A DNA stretch of 64,000 bases from Triglochin maritima (lineage: Eukaryota; Streptophyta; Magnoliopsida; Alismatales; Juncaginaceae): assembly GCA_963682175.1 (NCBI GenBank), contig OY821782.1, positions 27,487,741 to 27,551,740 on the forward strand, given 5' to 3'. This document shows positions 1 to 10,153 of this stretch, in pieces (within the stretch, counting starts at the first letter, position 1; each line of letters starts with the position of its first letter). Both the position numbers and the translations under genes were made by a program. The notes beneath the pieces are model-generated. The model saw only the letters and a program-made list of their open reading frames with translations, was not told where the DNA came from and did no database searches.

Positions 1-125
1 TTCCCTTTCTTTACCTCTCGCCTTCGCACAAACCAAGTGTCGACACACCTCCCAGTGGACGACCCGTATTTGCCACCGCTTCAACGCGGCCGTGCACTTG
101 CGGTTAAATATAAAACGATCAATCA
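1..125 (+). repeat. 3' end of an Athila-like (A1) LTR
   Basis: The window opens inside a plus-oriented gypsy LTR. Positions 45-115 carry the block (complement of CCGCAAGTGCACGGCCGCG) that lies near the end of every Athila-like LTR in this window. The copy stops at ATCAATCA (118-125), the same terminus as the complete solo LTR at 30394-31950. No tRNA-Asp primer-binding site follows, so this is either a solo LTR or the downstream LTR of an element lying left of the window. Confidence 0.8.
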
Positions 126-1065
126 TTCACCTAACCCCTAAAACGTATTTTGCCACCGGTCGAACGTTGACAAGGAAATGGTAAACCGGATGTAGACTAA
201 ATTGTGTGCCCAAACTTCATGTTATTTTTGGTTAGACGAATCAACTCTTGTGTCGACCGATTAATCTTTAACCTGGCCAAAACCCTCTAAACAGTCGACC
301 GCCCCTCGATTTAGTTCAATCGTTAACTTTAGTAAACTTAAGTTACAACCATTTGGTTCGACCGTGTCTTTAGTTGGTTCAAACATTTACTTATTTCCAC
401 GGAAACGGTCAACCATTCATCCTGTGTCGGTCGGCCGGTTTTGGACAGATTTGCTGAACTTAGTTTTCTATTTTGATCTTACACTAATCATTACCATATC
501 TTCCCCAATGACTATAACACTCTAGGAGCTAATGAATAGAGGTTCCCACACCTTATTTACACAACTCTCATACTCCAAACTCACATATACACTAGAGAGA
601 AACTCTCCCACTCAAAAAATCCCAAATCCAACACTTCAAACTTAAACTTCACCACTTGTACTCACATCCCTATCCATTCAAGTGTTCTCAAGTTAGAGTG
701 TCTTTTCACACATTCTCTTTGTTAACAAAAGGTTGTAAAGGCTTCGGTGGAAGCATTCCTCTCAGGTTGTGAGAGGAGGATCTGAGCTCGGCGAGGGTTG
801 TTCATGAGTTGGTGGTGTAAAGGCTTGATCTCGGCCCGGAATGAAGATCAGATTAGTGAAGACATGAACGAAGCTCTTGGGATCGAGCAGAGCATGTAAC
901 AGAGGACTATGACCCGGGTTGTGGGTGCCGAACATTCATAAAATTGTTGCGTCTTTGTGGTTTGCCTTGTCTTTCTCTACTTGTCTTTTTATTGTTAATT
1001 TCCGCTGCATATTTAAGTAGAGATTAACACATTGATTATATATAATTACAAGCCATCGATCTTAC
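126..1065 (+). repeat. SIRE-like (S) copia LTR fragment
   Basis: AT-rich DNA with scattered GTCGACCG-type motifs (about 260-440), then a run resembling the 3' half of the S LTRs elsewhere: GGTTGTGAGAGGAGGATCTG (765-784), an ACCCGGGTTGTGGGTGCCGA run near 912-931, and TTTCCGCTGCATA near 1000. The same order occurs at 24600-24910 and, inverted, at 40036-40420. I see no coding sequence. The left boundary abuts the A1 LTR end; the right boundary, at the start of an A3-type LTR, is approximate. Confidence 0.55.
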
Positions 1066-1924
1066 AAATTATGTAATGTGTTAGTGATGGGTTCTTTTTA
1101 TTTTGTGCCATTTCACATGCTTAATGTGGACCTATGCTTGTAACTTGCTAAAACTTGTATTAGATGTGATAATGGGCACATTAGGTACTTGTCTCATGCT
1201 AGATCTAGAGTTTATCTTGTTGCTTGTAAATGATCATCTTGTTGCGGTGAATGGTTTGTTATGTATGGATGCTTGATTAGTAGAGAATGCATGAATGTAT
1301 TGAGTTGTAGGGATAGTTAATTGATGTCCTAATGGCCACACAGGGTACTTAGTTCATTCATGAGAACCCAAAGTGCATATAAACTTCATGTCTAACTATA
1401 TTAGTAAAGAAGGGTCAAAGGTGAGGGGCGTCCGGATTTCCCAATCTGGAGAGTGGGTCTTCGAGTGATAAGGTTTCTTAGCATTACACGCAACTTTGAT
1501 CCTATTAATATCTGGCCCTTCTACAAAGGGAATCTGCTCTATAAAAAATGTTCCTGTTGCTAAACTCCATTCAGTTCGAGTGATTATATCTGTAGCAGAA
1601 AGGTCTCTAGTGTGATGGTTGTATTTGATGTTAATTAGACTCTACACTAGTTTCTAGTTGATATCACCTTTTTCACACACTTGTACCTCATGTAATCAAG
1701 AACCACTCACACACATACCTACACACCTCCACTCCATGGGGGTTTAGTTTAATTGTTGATTAATTCATCGTTTAGTGTAATTGGTTTAGCATAATCCCTT
1801 CATTCTTCTCTTATTCCCCACCCGAGTAGGGTAGTTACAACACTCACAACTCTTTGTGGACCGACCCATACTTGTCGTGTCTTCACCGATGTCATGCACT
1901 TACGGTTATTAAAATGTTCAATCA
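1066..1924 (+). repeat. A3-type Athila-like LTR, 3' portion
   Basis: This segment aligns by eye, in reverse complement, with the A3 LTR split over 7916-8361 and 20610-21697. Shared stretches include GGTACTTGTCTCATG (about 1174-1188), CCTAATGGCCACAC and the GCACTTACGG block near 1896-1906. It ends in TTCAATCA at 1924. The 5' third of the LTR is missing. It sits directly against L1 reverse-transcriptase sequence that resumes at 1925. Confidence 0.7.
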
Positions 1925-2890
1925 GCTTGCATATAATGAATATGCAATATGCTAACGATACAATGCTATTTCTATACCTAGACTAACAGAATATTGTTAA
2001 CATAAAGTGTGTGCTTCTCATATTCGAGTCCTTATCCGGGTTAAAAATAAACTTTAAAAATCTAGTATTACCGGAACCCACGTCTCTTATGAGCTATTAA
2101 ATAGTTTCCAATCAATTTTGGCATTCAAAACTACAACAATCCCTTTACCGTATTTGGGCGTATCCATCTCACCGCTTTGAGGGGTGAGCGCAGGTTGAAG
2201 CTTAACCATCAACAAGATCAAGGCATGAATTGGGAGCTGGACTACCAAGAACCTTTTCATGGCAGGACAAGCTACAATGATAAACCTGGTCATTACATCA
2301 TTTGTCTCTTACCAACTTAGGTGCGCAAACAAACCTAAGAAAGTTCTTAGGACATTGATAAACTACTAAAAAACTTTCTCTGGAATAATAGCACCGGGTA
2401 CCCCAAAGTCAAAAATCTTGTAAATTGGAAACAAGTTTGTACACCAAAGAAGTGGGAGGCGGGATGGGAATTCTTTGAATGATCACTCCACAAGCCCAAA
2501 ACTTAAAAAGTTTGGGAGTATAATGCAGGTAAAGAAACTTTAAGCGTGGAGATCACAAAGTCAAAATACCACAACCCAACAACAAAAATTGGATTGCTTC
2601 CCAAACAAGGGCATAACGCCTCACCATTCATCCGAGAGCTCACTAAATACATACCCATGTTTTGTAACTTAAGAAATATCCAAATGGGCCATGGGAATCT
2701 TACACTATTTTAGTTTGACCAATAGAGCGCAAACCAAACTCTGGGTCTTCAATGGCCAGACATCTTTGCAAAGTACAAACATCCTTGGCCTTCAATGGCG
2801 AGTTTCTAGGGTCCAGAACCTCTAAGCCCTAACTGGGAAAAAATCCAAATTCAAAAGCTCCTAGAGGAGGAGTAATGGTGGAGGTTATAT
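1925..2890 (+). pseudogene. L1-type LINE reverse transcriptase fragment (decayed)
   Basis: In successive plus-strand frames this stretch reads like the second half of a plant L1 ORF2 protein. The palm motif appears as YANDT (1948-1962), where active enzymes have YADDT, followed by LSGLKINF (about 2033-2056), an INKIKA segment with SWTTKNLFMAGQATMINLV (about 2205-2290), the NWKQVCTPKKW motif (about 2417-2450), and SPFIRELTKYIPMFCNLRN (about 2622-2680). Stops and frameshifts break the frame many times, and the catalytic Asp to Asn change alone would disable it. The missing start is beyond the A3 LTR to the left. The downstream zinc-binding domain reappears at 7350, on the far side of the inserted A1 element, so both pieces probably came from one LINE copy. 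Confidence 0.75.
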
Positions 2891-3368
2891 TCGACATTGA
2901 AAAGAAGAAAAAAAAGAAAAAAATAAAAAGAAAAAAAGGTAATGCAAATAAGAACCTTAATGGACCTTACACTTTGTATCACTTGAGGATGTTGAGGTTG
3001 TCCATGTCTTAAACTTAAGTCCTTAATTAACTTTCATGAATGATTCATTAGGCTAGGTGTGTGGACTGATTACATATATTGAGTCGGCCCGTAGTATTAC
3101 CGCGTCCCATGATCGACAAAATGAGCCAACGAGTCGTGTAGCTAGATTGAATAATGCATCTTTGTACGGATTTTGTGGGTATATCCGCTGAAAACCCTCA
3201 GGAGACAACACTCCTCCTCCTTGGCGACAAGGAGGTTTAATGGCTTGTTGCACGTGCTAAGTGCAACCGTGATTCCTACGAAAATGAGTTAGGATTTCTT
3301 GTTTTTTCGTAAGCTTTTCTCTTTCTTTGTTTTGCTCGGGACTAGCAAAAGTTAGGTGTGGGCGTATT
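2891..3368 (+). other. 3' noncoding end of an A1 gypsy element, with PPT
   Basis: This is the reverse complement of the segments at 13067-13560 and 54574-55070, which lie just upstream (sense) of other Athila-like 3' LTRs. It has an A-rich purine tract at 2900-2938, the conserved hairpin region at 3150-3300 (CCTCCTTG-gcga-CAAGGAGG stem at 3216-3235), and the polypurine tract AGGTGTGGGCGTATT just before the LTR at 3369. Upstream internal sequence is gone, so the element is 5'-truncated inside the L1. Confidence 0.75.
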
Positions 3369-3480
3369 TGATTGACATGATTTCATGCTTACATTTGTAT
3401 ATTATATCCATTATCTTTCACCTAAACAATGCTATGTGATGAGTTTTATGTTTGAATTTTAGAAATAACTAGGTGTGAAG

Positions 3481-6089
3481 TGTAACGTCCTGTCCCGGAA
3501 TCCGCATCGAGCCCGGGTCCCGGTCCTGTAGGATTTCATGTTTAATTATGCATATATATTTTTCGAATTTTTATGCATAATAAGGATCAATTACAATTTT
3601 CTACGATTTATTTCATGCATGAATCGGTTTGTTATAATAACTAGTTTCAAAAAAACTTATTAAAACAAACACAAGGGACTTCGAAATTTATATCTAGAAG
3701 TTCTCTAAAACTTCTTGATGTTCCAGAGACGTTGCGGAAGACGATCGTCGCTTCTCGTTCCGCCGGATGCCTCCGAGTGTTCACCGAAACCCTAAACAAG
3801 GTTGGAGAGAAAGGAGCTAGCCAATCAATCTCCAAACTAGCTTAGAATCTAGCTACAAACCCCTTCCTTAATCTCTGAGATTTCTCCTTCCAAAGACTTA
3901 AAAAACTAAGAAAATTTTCGTAGCTTTTTGTGGTGAATTAGGAGAGAAAATAATTAGAAAAACATCTAACTTAATTAAGGAGAATAAAGACCTATTTATA
4001 GGCTCCAATCTTAATCTCAATCATGGATATTCTTAAGCCATGTTTTCTTGACATTTTCTCTCACAAACTAATTCATAATGCATTACATGCATCCACAAAA
4101 CGTTTGACCAAGTTTGGAGCTAATCCAACCATTGATCAAATTAATCTCTTAATTGTCAAAGGCAGAAAATCGATTGCGGTTCGGTTTACCGAGTCACACT
4201 CGGTTGACCGAATATGTCACGATTGTTTTACCGAGTATTAGACGGATGACCGATTCTTAAGGAGAAATTTTTTCCTTAACCGATCGGACTAATTCTTGTC
4301 TATAACCGAATGCCTTTCGGTTAACCGAAAATATCAGAACTGGACATTGTTCAGTCGACCGTTTCTGGTTCGGTACACCGTACCAGAGTTCCAGGCAATT
4401 TGGTCAAGTTCGGTCAATCAACTATGACTATCCGTTCCACGTTCGGTTGACCGATCCACAGATCCTTCGGTCGACCGAACCATAACGGATTACCGAACTT
4501 TTACCCGATTTTGCCTTTTTCAAATTTTGGATTTATTTCCAACAAAATTTGAACTTTTGGGGTTTTAGCAAATTCACAACATATGCAATATATTATCCTA
4601 TGCAATAATAAATTATTGCACCCATAATATATGCATCTCATATGAATTTATCATGATTGTAATTATGTTATATACAACACAATTGATTTTACTTGTTCAC
4701 CACATGTGTCATATTTTCTATAAGAAACCCGACACATCATATGAACCAAAAATCAAGCTTCTTGTTTCCCGATTTTTGCGGTGTGACCTATGGGAGGATC
4801 TAGACTAAGTTGACAGTGATATTAAGAGCTTAATATCACAAGCTATAAGCGGTATCTAGCTACACATTATAGCTCCCAATTAGTTAGATGTCGTAATTCC
4901 ACTCGAACCAAAACCCGATCCATTTAGTGATGGAGTGCACCACTTGTGTCCGTCCCTTGCCTCATGATATTAAGAATACACACAAAGTAGTATTGTGTCA
5001 TCTTTGTATTAGTATTCATTTCTTGATCTCTTTAAGCTAGTTATAAATATGTGACTTAACTCAAATCACATTGTGCACATTATAACTTTGCTTTATCAAG
5101 GGCCCACTAATATCATCACTCAAATTAAGAGGGGCAATGATAATCTTTTGACTAACTATCTTCTCCAACAAAAGTCATACTTAACCAACCAATGCCTTTA
5201 TACTAGTCTCATCGATAGCTCAAGACACTAGTCTAATTAAGCAATTCTTAAGTGATCGGATATAAGTCTCATATCAAAGGACCAAAGACACAGTAAAACA
5301 TTAATGACACAGAAAACACAATTCTATAATGTTTTACTTATTAGGTCTATTCAGTATACAAAAGTAATATTTTCCTCTTTTGTGTACCCATGTTGTCACT
5401 CACTTGTAGAGCTACGATGTTCTATGACCAACACGACAATCTTAACTCGGTAATTAATGTCCCATGTTAATTACCATGATTGTGAATATCTTTTGTTTTA
5501 TGTAAACCAATATCTTTTAGAGCTCTACGGTTAAGGACCAAGAGCCTCTTCCTTAACACTTCTAAAAGACGAATAACATACACAAGGAACAAATTCCCTT
5601 CAGGTCCGTCACCCATGTGCCCACTGCCCACAACACCCACTATTGTCACAAAACTTAAGTTGGTAAGTGTTATGGTAGTGGGATCATGTCATTATATCCC
5701 ACCCCAACATTCTTATGTTAGTCAATGTGGGACTGTTGTTTTGGGGTGTTACAACCTACCACACTTGAACACCTGACGTCCCCATCAGGGTCAAGCCACT
5801 CAGTCACCAGGCGTTGTGGGATTCTTGAGGTGACTCCCACCCTTTAGGTGTAGCACTTAGTTCCCACAATTCCGGCTGGTTCAGGCTCTGATACCATCTG
5901 TAACATCCCGTCCCCGAACCCGCATCGAGCCCGGGTCCCGGTCCATCACCCATGTGCCATTGCCCACAACACCCACTATTGTCACAAAACTTAAGTTGGT
6001 AAGAGTTACGGTAGTGGAGTCATGTCATTATATCCCACCCCAACATTCTTATGTTAGTCAATGTGGGACTATTGTTTTGGGGTGTTACA
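3481..6089 (-). mobile_element. TRIM (miniature LTR retrotransposon)
   Basis: Two ~191-bp direct terminal repeats begin TGTAAC and end GTTACA: one at 5899-6089, the other split into 3481-3526 and 5608-5753 by a nested LTR. The internal domain is only 145 bp (5754-5898). Read on the minus strand, TGGTATCAGAGCC (5884-5896) is a full-length primer-binding site for initiator tRNA-Met, two bases from the LTR, and a purine-rich GTGTGGTAGGT precedes the other LTR. The element is flanked by a perfect 5-bp target duplication TGAAG (3476-3480 and 6090-6094). It codes for nothing and must have moved with borrowed proteins. The two LTRs differ at only a few sites, so insertion was not very ancient. Confidence 0.93.
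3527..5602 (-). mobile_element. copia-B solo LTR inside the TRIM LTR
   Basis: On the minus strand the sequence starts TGAAGGGAA (5602 downward) and ends AATCCTACA (3527), matching the terminal repeats of the complete copia-B element at 25330-36694. A perfect 5-bp duplication GGTCC flanks it (3522-3526 and 5603-5607). A short stretch just inside the LTR start is missing: TGAAGGGAA is joined to TTTGTTCCTTG. It contains the palindrome TTCGGTCGACCGAA (4466-4479) and several imperfect relatives between 4180 and 4490. There is no internal domain, so LTR-LTR recombination has removed the rest. Confidence 0.93.
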
Positions 6090-7349
6090 TGAAGAGATGA
6101 AGCATAAAAGGACCCAAAAGTAGGGAAAAATGACTGAATTGTGAAACCTGGGGACTAAGATGCAAGGGCGAATGATCTGAACGTAAGACCAAAGAGCAAA
6201 ACATAAAACTCCAGACCATCATGGGGAGTATTTTGGCAATTAGATTCGGGTCGGAGCTCCAATAAACAAAGTATATGCATCAAGGACCGACAAAGAAATC
6301 CAGAAAAGCCCACAACAAATTCCAGCCGGATCCAAAGCTTATGGACCGCTAATTGGTGGTCTGGATCTCTCTGGATCCGCTAAAATTTCGCGGGCACATG
6401 TATTAGAGGGTGTTTATTCTATTTCTGGTATTTGTTTAGTCCCATACCGGGGGATTATCCCGGATTACCTTTTTCTATGGATATAAATAGAACTCTTCAC
6501 CTTCTATTGAAATCACTTCACATTTTGAGTGAATACTCTTCCTACTTGAAGTGAGGTCTTGAAGCACACACTAAAGTAGGAGGATGCTACTTGAATTGTG
6601 AGTCATTTTAATAAAAGTTTCTTTATTATGTTGTTTGTTTCATGTTGCTTGTTTTACTTAGTTTAATTTCATTTCATTTATTTTAGCAGCTTAGTTAATA
6701 TGCTTTCCTTGCTTAGTTTAATAATTAGTCTAATGTGTAGTGAGTAGTCCATCCCCTTTGGGGGGTGAAGTTGATGTTCATACATGCAAAATAGAATGGA
6801 ATGATTGCTTTATATACAATGTGTTGATAAAACATGAATGTATGATTGCTTGTTTAGGATAGAACTTATGACTTGATGAGTTTTCCCAAAATGATTAGAC
6901 AACTCTCATGCTTGTTTATGTTCTGAAATAACCAGCTTGTGTATGTAAATGTTAATCAACTAGGTTAGTGAATGGATTGATAGGTTTTGCCATAACATTT
7001 AGACACTTCCTATGCATGAAAACACTACCTTTATTTGTGCTTAAAGAATATGTCCAACACCCACCTCTTTGCATGTGTGCACTCACTCCACCCCTTAGGG
7101 GTTTTCCATTTCTGAATTCCAGCACACTTATTTCGTTCTTAGTTAAGTTTTAGTTCATCGTTTGTTGTTCGTTTATGCATGCGTTACTTCGTAGTGTAGT
7201 ATAGCGTAGATTAGGATAATCAAACTCTCTTCCCTATTTTTGTCACTTGATTTCATGCAAACGAGAGGCTGCTCACCTCCCTGTGGATGACCCGTATTTG
7301 CCACGTCTTCACCGACGCCGTGCACTTGCGGTTTAATATAAAATGTTCA

Positions 7350-7447
7350 ACACTACTCAACGGGAATAAGCCACTTACCAGGGACTTACTTATTAGGAAG
7401 GGCGTTCCAACCATACCGTCCTACTCAATGTGTGGACTAGAGCAAGA
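7350..7447 (+). pseudogene. L1 LINE zinc-binding (zf-RVT) fragment
   Basis: The plus strand reads NGNKPLTRDLLIRKGVPTIP then SYSMCGLEQD. This resembles the reverse-transcriptase zinc-binding region near the C-terminus of plant L1 ORF2 (consensus like LPTRDRLxRRGVxxxxxCxxCGxxxE); the first metal-binding Cys appears as Tyr. It continues the LINE pseudogene cut at about 2890 by the A1 element. It ends where an S-family LTR begins at 7448. Confidence 0.6.
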
Positions 7448-10153
7448 TGTTGCATTTTTGGCCTCATTACCCTTAATTTTGATGATTAACAAATTAATTT
7501 TATGCACGACTTCAATCAACACATCTCATATATCATATTGGCAAATGGAATATGTATAGCACACTTCTAATATTGCAGGTGCTCAAACTGAAGAACTAAT
7601 CAAGTTAGATAAGGCTCAACACTTGTAATCAAAGCTCAAGGAGAAGACATGTAATTTTCATTTTACTTTAGTGTTAAGTTGAAATGTTCATTTGATTCAC
7701 CAAACGATTTTTTGACTGAAATAGGTCGACCGTCAAACCTTCGGTCAACCAACATTTTTAAAACAGACGACCGAACTAATTTTGGTCATTCGAAACCTTT
7801 ACATAGAGAAATTTCTATCCTTATTGAAATTTTGTTCCACTCAACCGACATTCACTCGGTCTTCCTGGTTTCCCCAACTATCAAATTTAAATGTGACTTG
7901 CTCTATGTGGCCTACTGATTGAGATTTTATCAGTTCAAAATTGCAAGTGTATGACGTCGGCGAAGTTGCAACAAATAAGGGTCATTCCACGAGGGGTTGA
8001 GTGTGTCGTTGTTCCCACCATATTTGAATGGGAGAGAAAAGGAGGTGGAGAGGATTATGCTAAACTATCTAAACTAGACTAAGAATAAAACAACAAGAAA
8101 ACAAAACCCCCTAGGAATGGAGATGTGTAGAAGTGTGTGTGTGTGTGGGTGGGTGGGTCTTGCACGCAATTAGGCACAAAAGTAGTGTGTCTGACGTGCA
8201 AGTAGAAGCTAGTTGAGAATCTAAGTATAGGATACCCAACACTACATGATAGATCATCAATCAACATGTATATTTCACATAAAGCTTAAGTTGATTTTAG
8301 ATTATCAAGCATGCAATAAGTACCTAGTGTTGCCATTAGAGTGTCAAATAATCTTACCTACTATGGGATTTCTTCCCATGCTTATTGGTATTTTTTTAAA
8401 ATGTATACATGCAAGATCATTTTCATATTTTTCAACAATTTTATGTACGTACAAAACTTCCAAATTGTATTTCAATATATGTAATATACTATTTAATAAT
8501 GAAATACATAGATTGGATCATACCTAAGGGATTACGAAATCCTCTTTACCAATCGGAAGTTGGGTTTCACAACGGATTGCCTCGGAATCACCTCCAAGTG
8601 TTCACCAAACTCTAAACAAGAATAGAGAGATCAAAACTTGTCAATCAATCTCTAATACGATGTTAGAATCTAGCTAATGACCCTTTCTATGCTCCAAAGA
8701 CATTAACCTCTAGCACACAATTAAAACTAAGAGAATTTCAGATGGAATGATGGAGAAAATATGGAGGAGAAGATTTTTTGCATTCATGTCAACAAGGAAG
8801 AGAGGAGGGACTTATTTATAGGGTTTAACCCACATCATATGCAAACTACTTACATATGATCCCTTGTTAATCTCTCCACTAAACCACATCATGTGCAAAC
8901 CACTTTGCACATGATCTCTTTTTTATTGCTCCTCTCATCACCACATAACTACCTTTGACCATGTTGGAACAAATCCAACCTATGATCGAAAAACTTCTCT
9001 TATTTATTCAAGCAAATTGTGGGCCAACGGTCGACCAATACTCCCATTTGGTCGACCAATTGCTACCTTCTGAAGATTTTGGTTAGACTGTAAGCCAAAC
9101 GGTGGACTGATTCCCTATGAGGAAAAGTCCCTCATATTTTCAGTCAAACCATGTTTCACGTCGGTCGACCGTTCCATTATCGAATACGCTCCTGATAATT
9201 TCAGTCGAATCGCACATCCATCTGAACTCGAACCGGTGAACCGTTCTGTAGCACTCGGTCGACCGGGCATGAAACAGTCTACCGTTTTTCCTCTGTTTTG
9301 CCTCTCACAAAATTTGGATTAACAACCAACAAATTTTGAGCTTTGGGGTTTTAGCAAATTTGTATGTTATAATGTTGCGGATCACATTATATTATGTAAT
9401 ATATTATCATATATAATGTCAAACATTATACCACATAATATATACACATTTCATACAAATTTATTTGATATTCTAACCATGTCATTATTATGACATATCG
9501 ATTTTATAATTTCACCCCATCTATTTCAATACATCACATAAAATGTAAAATCATATTTCTTGTTTCCCAATTTTGTGGTGTGACCTATATGAGGATCTAT
9601 GTTATGTTGGGAATGATATAAATTACTTTATATCATAAACTATAAGCAGTATCTAGCTACACATTATAGTTACCCAAATAACAAAGATGTTTTGTTCACT
9701 TGAACTAAACCCAATCCACTTAGTGATATAAGTAATATAAATTGTGTCAATCACTTGCCTCATAATATTAAGAATATTATACAATGTATAAATACATCAT
9801 CTTTGTATTATATATTCATTTCTTGACATTTCAAGCAAATTATAAAGATGTAACCATACATAAGTTATATTGTGCACATTATAACTTTCCTTTATCAAGG
9901 GGCCCAACAATATCATCACTCAAGTCAAGAGGGGCAATGCTAATATATTGACATATCATCCTTTCTGACACAAGTCATGTATAACCAACTATTATCTTTA
10001 TCACTATACTCAATGACAACTTTTGATAATAATAAAATTATACAATTCTCATGTGAAAATCTTAAGATTCAAAGACACAATGAAACACCAATGACACAAA
10101 CATAATTACATAATGATTCATTTGTTAGGTCAATTCAATATATGAAAGAAACA

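Larger units (their letters stand above)
3369..7349 (+). mobile_element. A1 Athila-like 3' LTR, interrupted by a TRIM
   Basis: The LTR starts TGATTGACATGATTTCATGC directly after the polypurine tract. It is broken at 3481 by a TRIM, resumes at 6095, and ends AAATGTTCA at 7349 after the conserved GTGCACTTGCGG block (7319-7330). Without the insertion and one target duplication it is about 1.37 kb. The second part contains CCGCTAATTGGTGGTC (6346-6361), a degraded form of the palindrome described at 49343-49362. L1 sequence resumes at 7350. Confidence 0.8.

Noticed and set aside
8130..8160. GT-rich microsatellite as a functional element
   Set aside because: A short (GT)n/(GGGT)n run within the A3 LTR; similar short (TG)n runs occur at 10388-10402 and 30640-30650 in other LTR copies, consistent with slippage.
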